This document shows, one piece after another, positions 45,629-56,136 of a stretch of DNA of 64,000 bases. The stretch spans positions 1-64,000 of the forward strand of contig VGEY01000007.1 of NCBI GenBank assembly GCA_016869075.1, in the 5' to 3' direction. The translations under genes and the position numbers were made by a program. Under the pieces are notes generated by a model. It worked only from the letters and a program-made list of their open reading frames with translations, did no database searches and was not told the DNA's origin. This stretch comes from Alphaproteobacteria bacterium. GTDB lineage: Bacteria > Pseudomonadota > Alphaproteobacteria > Paracaedibacterales > VGCI01. Position 1 is the first letter of the stretch. Each line of letters begins with the position of its first letter.

Positions 45629-46784
45629 ACAAACTCTCAACTTTGGTCCACAGCACCCAGCTGCTCATGGGGTATTAAGGCTTGTCCTGGATTTAGACGG
45701 CGAAATTGTTGATAGGGCTGATCCGCATATTGGTTTTTTACATCGTGGTACAGAAAAACTTATTGAACATAAAACATACCTGCAAGCCATTCCATACTTT
45801 GATCGGCTAGACTACGTTTCCCCCATGAATCAAGAACATGCATTTGTTCTTGGTATCGAACGTCTTTTGGATATTACTGTTCCCATAAGAGCTCAATATA
45901 TTCGTGTTTTGTATTCAGAGCTGACACGCATTATGAATCATCTTTTAAATATCGCAACGTTTGCAATGGACGTGGGAGCAATTACACCATTCTTATGGGC
46001 ATTTGAAGAACGCGAAACAATAATGGAATTTTATGAGCGTGTGTGTGGTGCGCGCCTTCATGCTGCATATGTTCGTCCGGGAGGAGTTCATCAAGACCTA
46101 CCAGATGGACTTTTAGAAGACATAAAAATTTTTGCTGACAAATTTCCAAAACTGATAGATGACATTGAATCTCTATTAACTGAAAACCGAATTTTTAAGC
46201 TTAGGACTGTTGATATTGGTAAAATTTCTCCAGATGATGCTCTTAATTGGGGATTTACTGGTCCTATGCTCCGCGCTAGTGGAATTCCTTGGGATTTAAG
46301 GAAATCTCAGCCTTATGAAGTTTATGATCAAATGGATTTCGATATCCCTATTGGAAAACATGGTGATTGCTATGACCGTTATTTGGTTAGAATGGCAGAA
46401 ATGCGTGAATCTATAAAAATAATACACCAATGTCTTGATAAAATGCCCGCGGGTCCTGTGATGACTGATAATCGCAAAGTAGCCCCTCCCCCGCGTGCTG
46501 AGATGAAGCAATCTATGGAAGCGCTCATCCATCATTTTAAACTTTATACTGAAGGGTTTCATGTTCCGCCGGGAGAAGTTTATGCTGCAGTTGAAGCGCC
46601 TAAAGGCGAATTCGCTGTTTATCTTATTTCTGACGGCACAAATCGTCCCTATAGATGCAAAATACGGGCTCCTTCATTTGCTTTTCTCCAAGCAATTGAT
46701 TTTCTATCCAGAGGTCATATGCTCTCCGACATCGTTGCAATCATCGGTTCCTTAGATATCGTTTTTGGAGAAATTGATCGATGA
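45618..46784 (+). CDS. nuoD: NADH-quinone oxidoreductase subunit D
   Basis: The start is set at ATG 45618 ([18 protein letters not shown]). The product is 388 aa. The 49-kDa subunit forms the quinone pocket: [31 protein letters not shown] and [12 protein letters not shown] are conserved. It shares an ancestor with NiFe-hydrogenase large subunits but lacks the metal-binding Cys. Its stop and the nuoE start overlap in ATGA. Confidence 0.97.
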   Translation: MTTKQTLNFGPQHPAAHGVLRLVLDLDGEIVDRADPHIGFLHRGTEKLIEHKTYLQAIPYFDRLDYVSPMNQEHAFVLGIERLLDITVPIRAQYIRVLYSELTRIMNHLLNIATFAMDVGAITPFLWAFEERETIMEFYERVCGARLHAAYVRPGGVHQDLPDGLLEDIKIFADKFPKLIDDIESLLTENRIFKLRTVDIGKISPDDALNWGFTGPMLRASGIPWDLRKSQPYEVYDQMDFDIPIGKHGDCYDRYLVRMAEMRESIKIIHQCLDKMPAGPVMTDNRKVAPPPRAEMKQSMEALIHHFKLYTEGFHVPPGEVYAAVEAPKGEFAVYLISDGTNRPYRCKIRAPSFAFLQAIDFLSRGHMLSDIVAIIGSLDIVFGEIDR

Positions 46785-47386
46785 CACAAGACAAAGAAAT
46801 GAATGTTTCTTCGGAAGCAAATAAAGGACTAAAGGTATTTGTATTTAGTCCTGAAAATCAAAAAGAAGTTGCGCTAATTTTGAAAAAATATCCAGAGAAT
46901 CATCAAGCCAGTGCCGTTGTTCCATTATTAGATCTTGCGCAACGGCAATGTGGTGGTTGGTTGCCTCAAGCAGCCATCGAGGCAGTCGCTCATCTTTTAA
47001 AAATGCCTGCTATTCGCGCCTATGAGATTGCAACGTTTTATTCGATGTTTAATTTAAGTCCTGTCGGGAAATATCATATTCAGACCTGTCGAACAATCTC
47101 TTGCTGGCTACGTGGAAGTTCTGAACTTCAATCTGTCTGTGAAACACATCTCAGAATTAAACCAGGTGAAGTCACACCTGATACTAAATTCAGTTTAGTA
47201 GAAGTAGAATGTCTTGGAGCTTGCGTAAACGCACCTGTTGTACAAATTAATGATGATTATTATGAAAATTTGACTCCCGTCGCATTGAAAGAAATTTTAC
47301 AAAATCTTGCCATTGGAAAAACTCCCTTACGTGAAGAAAAATCTTCTTCACTAAAAACACTTGAGAACCAAGTTGAGGGGGAATGA
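46781..47386 (+). CDS. nuoE: NADH-quinone oxidoreductase subunit E
   Basis: The product is 201 aa. It is the 24-kDa subunit with the thioredoxin-like 2Fe-2S cluster N1a: ligands in [12 protein letters not shown] and [10 protein letters not shown]. It begins with the usual helical part ([20 protein letters not shown]). It overlaps nuoD by 4 bp. The C-terminal 25 residues are polar. Confidence 0.96.
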   Translation: MTQDKEMNVSSEANKGLKVFVFSPENQKEVALILKKYPENHQASAVVPLLDLAQRQCGGWLPQAAIEAVAHLLKMPAIRAYEIATFYSMFNLSPVGKYHIQTCRTISCWLRGSSELQSVCETHLRIKPGEVTPDTKFSLVEVECLGACVNAPVVQINDDYYENLTPVALKEILQNLAIGKTPLREEKSSSLKTLENQVEGE

Positions 47387-47398
47387 GGGAGATGTTTA

Positions 47399-48688
47399 AT
47401 GCTGCGTGATAAAGATCGCATCTTTACAAATTTATCTGGAACATCCTCTCCCTTCTTAAAGGAAGCCAAAGATAGAGGGGATTGGGATAATACAAAGAAG
47501 ATTATTGCCAAAGGACGTGAATGGATCGTTCAGGAGGTGACAAATTCTTGCCTTAGGGGACGCGGAGGCGCTGGTTTTCCCACAGGGAAAAAATGGTCTT
47601 TTATGCCAAAAGAAAGTGATGGACGCCCCTCCTATCTAATTATTAATGCGGACGAAAGCGAACCAGGAACCTGCAAAGATAGAGACATTATTCGTTATGA
47701 AGCCCATAAGCTTATTGAAGGAGCTTTGCTGAGTGCATTCGCTATCGGGGCGCATACAGCCTATATTTATATTCGGGGAGAATTTGTTCGTGAAGCACGT
47801 ATCCTCCAACAAGCAATAGATGAGGCATATAATGAAGGTTTATTAGGAAAAGATGCGGCAAAATCTGGATGGGATTTTGATTTATATCTTCATCGTGGAG
47901 CAGGCGCCTATATTTGTGGTGAAGAAACGGCACTCCTTGAAAGCCTAGAGGGTCGAAAAGGTATGCCACGTCTTAAACCACCCTATCCTGCACTCGTTGG
48001 ATTGTATGGATGCCCCACCATCATAAACAACGTGGAAACAATCGCTGTCATTCCAACTATATTGCGTAGAGGAGCCGCGTGGTTTGCTGGACTTGGCAAT
48101 CAGAACAATACAGGCACAAAAATATTTTGTATCTCCGGTCACGTCAATCACCCCTGCAATGTCGAAGAAGAAATGGGCATTCCTCTTAAGGAGCTCATTG
48201 AAAAACATGCAAAAGGCGTTTCGGGGGGATGGAATAAACTGAAAGCAGTGATACCTGGCGGCTCTTCAGTATCCTTACTGCCAAAAGATATATGTGATAC
48301 TGTACTTATGGATTTTGATAGTTTAGCTGAAGTACAGAGCGGTTTAGGAACAGCCGGTGTTATTGTCATGGATAAATCTACTGATATTATTAAAGCCATT
48401 GCTAATCTATCACGATTTTATATGCATGAAAGTTGTGGACAATGCACGCCGTGCCGCGAAGGAACCGGGTGGATGTGGCGCACGTTAGAAAGAATCGCTG
48501 CTGGAAAAGCACACTATCAGGATATTGATCTTTTAAATGCAGTTACCCACCAAGTTGAGAACCACACCATTTGCGCTCTTGGGGATGCTGCTGCCTGGCC
48601 AGTTCAAGGACTCATACGACATTTTCGCAAAGACCTCGAAGAGCGGCTTAACATATTGGATGCAACCCAACTGGCGGCAGGAGGCTAA
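47399..48688 (+). CDS. nuoF: NADH-quinone oxidoreductase subunit F
   Basis: The product is 429 aa. It is the 51-kDa NADH-binding subunit. [15 protein letters not shown] and [17 protein letters not shown] form the NADH and FMN sites, and [15 protein letters not shown] binds cluster N3. It oxidises NADH and passes electrons to NuoE and NuoG. It is separated from nuoE by 12 bp and from nuoG by 11 bp. Confidence 0.97.
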   Translation: MLRDKDRIFTNLSGTSSPFLKEAKDRGDWDNTKKIIAKGREWIVQEVTNSCLRGRGGAGFPTGKKWSFMPKESDGRPSYLIINADESEPGTCKDRDIIRYEAHKLIEGALLSAFAIGAHTAYIYIRGEFVREARILQQAIDEAYNEGLLGKDAAKSGWDFDLYLHRGAGAYICGEETALLESLEGRKGMPRLKPPYPALVGLYGCPTIINNVETIAVIPTILRRGAAWFAGLGNQNNTGTKIFCISGHVNHPCNVEEEMGIPLKELIEKHAKGVSGGWNKLKAVIPGGSSVSLLPKDICDTVLMDFDSLAEVQSGLGTAGVIVMDKSTDIIKAIANLSRFYMHESCGQCTPCREGTGWMWRTLERIAAGKAHYQDIDLLNAVTHQVENHTICALGDAAAWPVQGLIRHFRKDLEERLNILDATQLAAGG

Positions 48689-48699
48689 AGGAAGACCGA

Positions 48700-50775
48700 A
48701 TGCAGAAACTAACCATTAATGGAATTGACGTTACAGTTGAAGACGGGACTACCGTCTTGCAAGCGTGTGAAACTTTAGGTATTGAAATCCCTATTTTCTG
48801 TTATCATCCTAAGCTCTCTATCGCTGGAAATTGTCGTATGTGCTTAGTGGAAGTAGAATCCTCATCAAAACCAGTCGCAAGCTGCTCAATGCCTGCCACC
48901 AATGGAATGGTCGTCAAAACTAACACTCCCCTTATCACCCACGCACGAGAAGGCGTTCTTGAATTATTACTCATAAATCATCCCTTAGATTGTCCAATTT
49001 GTGACCAAGGGGGAGAATGTGATTTACAAGATATTACACTTAAATATGGTCGTGGGCAGAGTCGGTTTTCTTTAAATAAAAGAGCTGTTAAAGACAAGAC
49101 AATGGGCCCCCTTATTAAACCTATTATGACGCGCTGTATTCACTGTACGCGCTGCATTCGTTTTGCCAATGAGATTGCGGGAGTCCCGGAAATGGCAGCT
49201 TTGGGTCGAGGTGAGAATATGGAGATCACAACGTACTTGGGTAAGGCTCTCACGTCTGAATTGTCCGGAAACATGATTGATATATGCCCTGTGGGAGCAT
49301 TAACCAATAAGCCTTACGCTTTTCATGGTCGCCCTTGGGAGCTGACAAAAACAGAAACGATCGATGTCTTTGATGCTGTAGGAAGCAATATCCGCGTAGA
49401 TAGCGTGGGTCGAGAAATTATGCGAATTTTGCCGCGCCTCAATGAAGAAATTAACGAAGAGTGGATTTCAGATAAAACGCGTTTCGCATATGATGGTCTC
49501 AAACAACAACGACTCGACCAACCCTATATTAGACAGAATGGTAAATTAATTCCGACCACATGGGAAAATGCATTTACATTCATTAAGAAAAATCTCGACT
49601 CTTTATCAGGAAAGGAAATAGCTGCTCTGGCAGGAGATCAAGCAGATTGTGAGTCCATGATGGCTTTAAAAGATCTAATGATAAGTCTTGAGAGTCCTCA
49701 CTTAGATTGTCGTCAAGATGGAACACACTGGGATAACCGGAACAGAAGCGCATATATATTTAATACGACCATAGCTGGAATAGAAAAAGCAGACCTGATT
49801 CTCTTAATCGTAACCAACCCGCGCTATGAAGCTCCCCTCATCAACGCACGTATTCGGAAAAGATATTTAAAAAGTGGACTCACTCATAAACTCGAAATTG
49901 GAATGATTGGTCCGAAAAGTGACTTAACATATCCTTATGAACACTTAGGAGAGTATGCCAAAACAATTAGAGAAATTATTGATGGCAAGCATCCATTTTG
50001 TAAGAAATTAAAGGCTGCAAAAAAGCCCGTCCTCATCTTAGGTCAAGGTGCAATGAATAGACGCGACAGTCTTGAAATTTTATATTTATGCCAAAAGATT
50101 TCTGAAGAATATAACTTTATCCAAAAGGATTGGAATGGTTTTAATGTTCTCCATACTGCCGCTGCGCGTGTGGGAGGGTTGGATCTAGGATTCCTCCCTC
50201 AGAAAGGTGGCCTTGATACTGCTGGTATCTTGGGTGCTGCACATAATGGGAAAATAAAGGCACTGTATCTTCTTGGGGCCGATGAAATTCCTATGAATGA
50301 ATTGGGAAATACATTTGTCATCTATCAGGGACATCATGGCGATAAAGGCGCCCATCGTGCAGATGTTATTCTTCCAGGAGCCGCTTATACAGAAAAAAGC
50401 GCAACGTATGTAAACACAGAGGGGCGCCCTCAGCGCACCACACAGGCTATACTGCCTCCTGGGCAAGCAAAAGAAGATTGGCGTATTATTCGAGCGTTAT
50501 CAGAAGTACTCGGACACTCCCTTCCCTACGCAACAGGAGAGGATATTCAGAGGCGCTTAATCGAGGTCAATATTCATTTTAAAAATATTGATAAGATTAC
50601 CCCTTCACCTTGGGAAATCATTCCATTAGGAACACCTGAGACTTTAAGTCAACTTGCGTTTCAATTGCCCATCACTAATTTTTATTGCACTGATCCGATC
50701 AGTCGTCATTCAACTACAATGGCGCATTGTACAGCACTACTCCCTAAGCAAGAACAAAAGGAACAGTATGAATAA
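48700..50775 (+). CDS. nuoG: NADH-quinone oxidoreductase subunit G
   Basis: The product is 691 aa, the usual alphaproteobacterial size. The N-terminal ferredoxin domain has [15 protein letters not shown] and further ligands; then [14 protein letters not shown] and [13 protein letters not shown] carry the 4Fe-4S clusters. The C-terminal molybdopterin-oxidoreductase-like part (residues 220-691) is degenerate and carries no cofactor in complex I. Its end overlaps nuoH by 8 bp. Confidence 0.97.
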   Translation: MQKLTINGIDVTVEDGTTVLQACETLGIEIPIFCYHPKLSIAGNCRMCLVEVESSSKPVASCSMPATNGMVVKTNTPLITHAREGVLELLLINHPLDCPICDQGGECDLQDITLKYGRGQSRFSLNKRAVKDKTMGPLIKPIMTRCIHCTRCIRFANEIAGVPEMAALGRGENMEITTYLGKALTSELSGNMIDICPVGALTNKPYAFHGRPWELTKTETIDVFDAVGSNIRVDSVGREIMRILPRLNEEINEEWISDKTRFAYDGLKQQRLDQPYIRQNGKLIPTTWENAFTFIKKNLDSLSGKEIAALAGDQADCESMMALKDLMISLESPHLDCRQDGTHWDNRNRSAYIFNTTIAGIEKADLILLIVTNPRYEAPLINARIRKRYLKSGLTHKLEIGMIGPKSDLTYPYEHLGEYAKTIREIIDGKHPFCKKLKAAKKPVLILGQGAMNRRDSLEILYLCQKISEEYNFIQKDWNGFNVLHTAAARVGGLDLGFLPQKGGLDTAGILGAAHNGKIKALYLLGADEIPMNELGNTFVIYQGHHGDKGAHRADVILPGAAYTEKSATYVNTEGRPQRTTQAILPPGQAKEDWRIIRALSEVLGHSLPYATGEDIQRRLIEVNIHFKNIDKITPSPWEIIPLGTPETLSQLAFQLPITNFYCTDPISRHSTTMAHCTALLPKQEQKEQYE

Positions 50776-51793
50776 TATTCTTAATACTCTTTGGGAATAC
50801 GCTCTAACAGCACTTTACATAAGTGGAAAAATCTTACTCTTGGTTATTCCCTTAATTTTGGCGATTGCTTACCTAACACTCGCAGAAAGAAGAATTATTG
50901 CTTATATGCAGCTGCGCCGTGGTCCCAATAAAGTAGGTCCTTTTGGACTTCTTCAACCGATTGCTGACGGTCTCAAATTGCTTCACAAAGAAACAATCAT
51001 TCCAACAAATGCAAATCCGATTCTTTTTATTTTAGCACCCGTGCTCACCTTTAGTTTGAGCCTAGCTGCTTGGGCCGTCATTCCTCTTAATGTTGGGGTT
51101 GTGCTCGCGGACATAAATGTTGGTATTTTGTACTTGTTTGCAATTTCTTCTTTAAGTGTCTATGGCATTATCATTGCTGGATGGTCTAGCAATTCTAAAT
51201 ACGCCTTTTTGGGCGCTCTTCGTTCAGCCGCCCAAATGATATCTTATGAAGTTTCTATGGGCCTGGTGATTATTTCTGTCCTCTTGTGTGCAGGCTCATT
51301 GAACTTAAGTAAGATCATCCAAGCCCAAGAAAAGTTGTGGTTTTGTGTTCCTTTGTTCCCAATGTTTGTGGTGTTTTTTATTTCGATTCTTGCGGAAACA
51401 AATAGAACACCCTTTGATTTACCTGAAGCTGAAGCTGAACTTGTTGCGGGATATCATGTGGAATATTCCTCCCTCGCTTTTGCCCTCTTCTTTTTAGGAG
51501 AATACGCAAACATGATCCTCCTCAGTGCCATGACAACCATTTTGTTTTTTGGGGGCTGGTTACCTCCTCTTGACATTGTACCTTTTACGTGGATCCCTGG
51601 GTACATTTGGTTTATCCTTAAAATCTGCTTCTTTTTGTTCGTATTCATATGGGTTCGTGCAACACTTCCACGCTACAGGTATGATCAATTAATGCACATA
51701 GGGTGGAAAGTATTTTTGCCGTTCTCTCTTGTTTGGGTCGTATTAACTGCAGGTGTCTTATTATTTACAGGATGGGGGCCTCATGGGTCATAA
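50768..51793 (+). CDS. nuoH: NADH-quinone oxidoreductase subunit H
   Basis: The start is placed at ATG 50768 ([13 protein letters not shown]), not at the upstream in-frame Met at 50654 inside nuoG. The product is 341 aa, with about eight membrane helices. Motifs: [32 protein letters not shown], and [18 protein letters not shown]. This subunit links the peripheral arm to the membrane arm and forms part of the quinone chamber. It overlaps nuoI by 11 bp. Confidence 0.97.
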   Translation: MNNILNTLWEYALTALYISGKILLLVIPLILAIAYLTLAERRIIAYMQLRRGPNKVGPFGLLQPIADGLKLLHKETIIPTNANPILFILAPVLTFSLSLAAWAVIPLNVGVVLADINVGILYLFAISSLSVYGIIIAGWSSNSKYAFLGALRSAAQMISYEVSMGLVIISVLLCAGSLNLSKIIQAQEKLWFCVPLFPMFVVFFISILAETNRTPFDLPEAEAELVAGYHVEYSSLAFALFFLGEYANMILLSAMTTILFFGGWLPPLDIVPFTWIPGYIWFILKICFFLFVFIWVRATLPRYRYDQLMHIGWKVFLPFSLVWVVLTAGVLLFTGWGPHGS

Positions 51794-52292
51794 AAATCAA
51801 AGATCGTCCTCTTTTTTCCATTTTATTCGCTCATGGACTCTCCTGGAAATTATAGTGGGAATGGGAAAGAGTTTAAGATACTTTTTTAAACAGAAAGTAA
51901 CGCTTAATTATCCCTTTGAAAAAGGACGACTAAGCCCCCGCTTTCGAGGAGAACATGCATTGCGACGTTATCCAAATGGCGAAGAACGGTGCATTGCCTG
52001 TAAGCTTTGTGAAGCAGTTTGCCCTGCTCAAGCCATAACCATTGAAGCTGAGGAACGGCCAGATGGAAGCCGAAGGACAACACGGTATGACATAGATATG
52101 GTTAAATGTATTTACTGTGGTTTATGCCAAGAGTCTTGTCCTGTTGACGCAATCGTAGAAGGCCCCAATTTTGAGTTTTCAACATTCACGCGTGAAGAGT
52201 TATACTACGACAAGGAAAAACTTCTCGCCAATGGAGATAAATGGGAGCGAGAAATTGCAGAAAATCTTGCAGCAGATGCAAAATATAAATAG
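51783..52292 (+). CDS. nuoI: NADH-quinone oxidoreductase subunit I
   Basis: The start is placed at ATG 51783 (MGHKNQRS), inside nuoH. The product is 169 aa. Two 4Fe-4S ferredoxin motifs, [14 protein letters not shown] and [14 protein letters not shown], bind clusters N6a and N6b that pass electrons towards Nuo[16 protein letters not shown] is typical. It is followed by nuoJ after 9 bp. Confidence 0.97.
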   Translation: MGHKNQRSSSFFHFIRSWTLLEIIVGMGKSLRYFFKQKVTLNYPFEKGRLSPRFRGEHALRRYPNGEERCIACKLCEAVCPAQAITIEAEERPDGSRRTTRYDIDMVKCIYCGLCQESCPVDAIVEGPNFEFSTFTREELYYDKEKLLANGDKWEREIAENLAADAKYK

Positions 52293-52301
52293 GCTAATGA
52301 T

Positions 52302-52937
52302 ATGATTCAAAGTGCTTTCTTTTACTTGTTTTCAGGCACCCTTGTAGGATCTGCATTTATGGTTATTGCAGCTCGTAACCCCGTACATTCTGTTTTATTT
52401 CTCATCCTGGCTTTTTTAAATGCCTCTGGTTTGTTTTTAATGGCAGGTGCAGAGCTCTTGGCCATGATCATGGTTATTGTTTATGTCGGTGCTGTTGCCG
52501 TTCTTTTTCTCTTCGTTGTGATGATGCTTGATATTAACTTTCGCGAGCTTTCTCAAGGGATTGCAAAATATGGTCTCGTTGCGTCCCTCGTAGGCCTTAT
52601 CTTTGCAGGCGAATTAATCACGGCAGGTATTGTATGGGCGTCCCATCCCAAAGCACAACAGAGCATTTCTCTGCCCATCCCCACATCGACAACAAATGCA
52701 CATGCCATTGGCGAAATTTTGTATACTGATTATTTTTACCCCTTTCAACTTGCAGGCGTCATTTTATTGGTGGCTATGATCGGAGCCATTGTACTGACAT
52801 TGCGCAAACGCTCCAGTGCTCGTTATCAATTCAAAAAAGAACAGCTCAACCGTTCCCCTGCAAATTCACTTAAAATGGTTAAGGTAGGCCTACGAGAAGG
52901 TGTTTCTTATGAGAATATTAGTTACAATGAAAAATAA
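52302..52937 (+). CDS. nuoJ: NADH-quinone oxidoreductase subunit J
   Basis: The product is 211 aa with five membrane helices, part of the membrane arm next to NuoK. RNPVHSVLFLILAFLNASGL and VYVGAVAVLFLFVVMMLDI are conserved NuoJ segments. The hydrophilic tail of about 30 residues is basic. It has a 21-bp gap to nuoK. Confidence 0.95.
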   Translation: MIQSAFFYLFSGTLVGSAFMVIAARNPVHSVLFLILAFLNASGLFLMAGAELLAMIMVIVYVGAVAVLFLFVVMMLDINFRELSQGIAKYGLVASLVGLIFAGELITAGIVWASHPKAQQSISLPIPTSTTNAHAIGEILYTDYFYPFQLAGVILLVAMIGAIVLTLRKRSSARYQFKKEQLNRSPANSLKMVKVGLREGVSYENISYNEK

Positions 52938-52958
52938 GATTGTTTAAGGAAAAAACTT

Positions 52959-53270
52959 ATGAACACAATCACACTTACTCATTATCTTGTTGTATCCGCG
53001 ATTGTTTTTACGATGGGGGTCCTTGGGGTATTTTTAAACCGGAAGAACATCATCATTGTATTGATGTCCATTGAGATTATGCTCCTAGCTGTCAATATTA
53101 ACATGATTGCTTTTTCATGGTTCTTAGAAGATTTAAATGGACAAGTTTTCTCTCTTTTTATTCTTACCGTTGCTGCAGCTGAGGCATCCATCGGACTTGC
53201 CATTCTTGTGGTGTATTTCCGGAATAGAGCATCCATCAGAATTGATGATGCAAGTCAAATGCGGGGATAG
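52959..53270 (+). CDS. nuoK: NADH-quinone oxidoreductase subunit K
   Basis: The product is 103 aa with three membrane helices. The two conserved buried glutamates are in [14 protein letters not shown] and [13 protein letters not shown]. It belongs to the membrane arm, between NuoJ and the antiporter-like subunits. The operon stops here: 13 bp later a minus-strand gene ends, and nuoL, nuoM and nuoN are not in the window. Confidence 0.96.
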   Translation: MNTITLTHYLVVSAIVFTMGVLGVFLNRKNIIIVLMSIEIMLLAVNINMIAFSWFLEDLNGQVFSLFILTVAAAEASIGLAILVVYFRNRASIRIDDASQMRG

Positions 53271-53283
53271 AATAAGTGAATTT

Positions 53284-54126
53284 TTATTTTTCTAGAAGAT
53301 TGAGATATACTGCACCTTGGTGAGTCACCCACTTTTCCAATTGTGTTAAAAAAGAATGTTTCAGTTCTGTTGTAAAGCATTCATTTTTTATCGTCAACAT
53401 TTCTAACGATGCTTGTAAATTATCTTCTAATTTTATATGGGCATATCCAATAATATCGATACCTTTCATCAAAACGATATGATAGTTGCAATTTCCTTCC
53501 TCAATCTCATCAAGATTTGACATCTGGCGAAAATTTTTAACAGCAGCCCATTCCCGAGGGGTAAGCGCTTGAACCATCACCAGGCCGTCAAATCCTGCCT
53601 TCTTCACCATTTCATTAATGAGGTCAGATTTAGACATGGTATAAGAATTGCGATCTTCTTTATATTTAAAAGCCAATTCCATTTTAAGGGATTCATACCT
53701 TCTGGCTTCTGATGGGTTTTGTCTTAAATAGTCTCTGAACCTGAGGTGCTTATCTATTTCTGGATTAACTTCTTCCCAAATGTGGAGATGATGTGTGCGC
53801 ACCTCTTCTCCCTTGTAGAAGAAACGTCGAAAAAGCATTCCCAATTCTCCACGCGCCGTGTAGCCTAATTTTTCCAAAGCTTTTGAATTAACTTTAAGAA
53901 TATTCTTTACGACGGGAATCATATCAATGACAGGTTTTGCAGCAAGTCCTGGTACTGAAGTTGAACCAATGTGATGAATGATTAAACAATTCTCACCCAA
54001 TGCTTGGCGAATAAGAGCAGCTTCCTGCTCAAATAATTCCGGCCAGCGTTCGTTGTAGGGAACAACTTCAATAGAGGGTTTTGAAGACGGAGCTTGAAAA
54101 TTGGATTTCATCGTTTGTAAATTCAT
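53284..54126 (-). CDS. GrpB family protein fused to a GNAT-like domain
   Basis: The product is 280 aa. Residues 18-175 are a GrpB domain (nucleotidyltransferase-like UPF0157): VPYNERWPELFEQEA, IHHIGSTSVPGLAAKPVIDM and VRTHHLHIWEE are characteristic. Residues 180-280 (LTPREWAAVKNFRQ, HIVLMKGIDIIGYAHIKL, FLTQLEKWVTHQGAVYLNLL) look like a GNAT acetyltransferase fold. The fusion suggests a paired nucleotide- and acyl-transfer role, but neither substrate is known. It stands alone and is convergent with nuoK. Confidence 0.78.
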   Translation of the reverse strand: MNLQTMKSNFQAPSSKPSIEVVPYNERWPELFEQEAALIRQALGENCLIIHHIGSTSVPGLAAKPVIDMIPVVKNILKVNSKALEKLGYTARGELGMLFRRFFYKGEEVRTHHLHIWEEVNPEIDKHLRFRDYLRQNPSEARRYESLKMELAFKYKEDRNSYTMSKSDLINEMVKKAGFDGLVMVQALTPREWAAVKNFRQMSNLDEIEEGNCNYHIVLMKGIDIIGYAHIKLEDNLQASLEMLTIKNECFTTELKHSFLTQLEKWVTHQGAVYLNLLEK

Positions 54127-54156
54127 AGCGCATTAACTTACAAGAAATCAAACTTT

Positions 54157-55437
54157 CTAAATTACCATTTTAAGAGCTTGCTCCAGAGGCACTTCGCTTC
54201 GCTCACCTGAGCGGCGATTTTTAACTTCCACAGTGCCAGCTTCAATGGTCTTTGTCCCAACAATCAGTTGCCAGGGCAAACCAATTAAATCCATATCCGC
54301 AAACTTCGTTCCTGCTCGTTCGTCTCGATCATCATAGAGAACTTCTATGCCACGCTCATTCAAGGAATGGTAAATGGATTCAGCAATAGTTTCTGTCCGC
54401 TTGTCTCCCATTTTGAGATTGAGCAATCCCACTTTGAAGGGTGCAACTGATTCAGGCCATTTAATTCCTTGTTCGTCATGATTTGCCTCTATGATAGCGG
54501 CAACTAGGCGAGACACCCCAATGCCATAGGAGCCCATTTCAAGGGTTATTATTTGACCATCAGGTCCAACGACTTTTGCACCCAGGGGCTCTGAATATTT
54601 GGTTCCGAAATAAAAGATATGACCAATTTCAATTCCTCGCGCTGATTTCAATTTATCTTGAGAAATAGGACATGCTGCTGGGTCGTGTTTTTCATCCGCA
54701 GCTGCATAAAGTTTTCCAACATTTTCTAAAGTCATTTGATCAAGAGTTAAATTATCAAAAGCTGCGTCATAATAAATGCCGCTTTCGCCGGTTGGAGCTA
54801 CAATCTGAAATTCGTGACTCATATCTCCGCCGATAGCTCCACTATCAGCTCGAACAGGTATCGCCGTTAAGTCCATACGTGCAAATGTTCTCAAATAAGA
54901 TTCAAAGATACGTTCGTATGTCTTTTTAGCACTCTCAAAATCAATATCAAAGGAATAACCATCTTTCATTAAAAATTCACGGCCCCGCATGACACCAAAA
55001 CGCGGGCGGACTTCGTCTCGAAACTTCCATTGAATTTGATAGAGGATCTGGGGGACCTGGCGGTAACTCTTGACATATTGGCGAATAATGTCAGTAATCA
55101 CCTCTTCGTTTGTTGGCCCATATAACATCTCCCGCTCGTGACGGTCTTTAAAGCGGAGCATTTCTTTACCATAATCTTCATAGCGACCGCTTTGGCGCCA
55201 CAGTTCTGCAGGCTGGAGAGTTGGCATGAGGACCTTGTGACATCCGATTCGATCCTGTTCTTCACAAATAATTTTTTCAATTTTTTCCATCACCCTCAAA
55301 CCCAAGGGTAACCATGTGTAAATACCCGCGGTCGTTTGATTAATCATCCCTGCGCGCAACATCAGACGATGAGAAGCAATCTGAGCTTCTGCAGGTGTTT
55401 CTTTCAACGTTGGTAGGAAATAGTGTGTTAATCGCAT
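54157..55437 (-). CDS. proS: prolyl-tRNA synthetase (short alphaproteobacterial type)
   Basis: The product is 426 aa, much shorter than the 570-aa enzyme of enterobacteria because the editing (INS) domain between motifs 2 and 3 is missing, the form typical of alphaproteobacteria. Class II motifs: motif 2 [19 protein letters not shown], motif 3 [14 protein letters not shown], and a C-terminal anticodon-binding domain. The start is GEQ-less at [13 protein letters not shown]. It charges tRNA-Pro. It follows lolD by 18 bp and may share its transcript. Confidence 0.95.
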   Translation of the reverse strand: MRLTHYFLPTLKETPAEAQIASHRLMLRAGMINQTTAGIYTWLPLGLRVMEKIEKIICEEQDRIGCHKVLMPTLQPAELWRQSGRYEDYGKEMLRFKDRHEREMLYGPTNEEVITDIIRQYVKSYRQVPQILYQIQWKFRDEVRPRFGVMRGREFLMKDGYSFDIDFESAKKTYERIFESYLRTFARMDLTAIPVRADSGAIGGDMSHEFQIVAPTGESGIYYDAAFDNLTLDQMTLENVGKLYAAADEKHDPAACPISQDKLKSARGIEIGHIFYFGTKYSEPLGAKVVGPDGQIITLEMGSYGIGVSRLVAAIIEANHDEQGIKWPESVAPFKVGLLNLKMGDKRTETIAESIYHSLNERGIEVLYDDRDERAGTKFADMDLIGLPWQLIVGTKTIEAGTVEVKNRRSGERSEVPLEQALKMVI

Positions 55438-55455
55438 AAGCGCATTCCTTTCTTT

Positions 55456-56136
55456 TTAACCCTTTTCTTTTAGTTTTCCATCTGCTAAGCGAACAGTGCG
55501 GTCCATTTTAGCTGCTAAATCTAAGTTGTGAGTCGCAACGAGGGCCGACAATCCTGTTTCCCGGACAAGGCTTAGCATTTCATTAAATACGGCGTCAGCT
55601 GTTGACGTATCCAAATTTCCCGTGGGTTCATCTGCCAAAAGTATTTTTGGTTCATTTGCAATGGCGCGCGCAATTGCAACGCGTTGTTGTTCTCCACCAG
55701 ATAATTTCTTAGGCCGATGGTGGAGGCGGTGCTTTAGACCCATACGTTTCAATAAATCTTCTGCCCGAGCTTTTGCTTTTGGCCGGGACTGACCGGCTAT
55801 CAGGCAAGGGAGCATCACATTCTCAAGGGCTGAAAACTCCTGGAGTAAATAATGAAATTGATAAACAAATCCAGCAAATTGACACCGTAAGGCTGTCCGT
55901 TCTGTGTCTGTTAATTGATTGCAATTTTGACCATTCATCTGGACGGTGCCCTTACTTGGCAATTCGAGTAATCCGGCAATTTGTAAAAGAGTGGTTTTAC
56001 CAGCACCACTTGGACCAACCAAAGCAACTATCTGTCCGGGAGCAATTTTAAGGTTTATCTCTTTCAGTACATGAATGATTTCATCCGCCTGATGAAAATT
56101 TCGCACTATATTCTTTAATTCAAGCACAACTGTCAT
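55456..56136 (-). CDS. lolD: lipoprotein-releasing ABC transporter, ATPase LolD
   Basis: The product is 226 aa. Walker A GPSGAGKTTLLQ, signature LSGGEQQR, Walker B ILLADEPTGNLD and switch ATHNLDL are complete. With its partner at 56133 it forms the LolCDE machine that extracts lipoproteins from the inner membrane for delivery to the outer membrane. It overlaps its partner by 4 bp (ATGA), so they are translationally coupled. Confidence 0.95.
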   Translation of the reverse strand: MTVVLELKNIVRNFHQADEIIHVLKEINLKIAPGQIVALVGPSGAGKTTLLQIAGLLELPSKGTVQMNGQNCNQLTDTERTALRCQFAGFVYQFHYLLQEFSALENVMLPCLIAGQSRPKAKARAEDLLKRMGLKHRLHHRPKKLSGGEQQRVAIARAIANEPKILLADEPTGNLDTSTADAVFNEMLSLVRETGLSALVATHNLDLAAKMDRTVRLADGKLKEKG

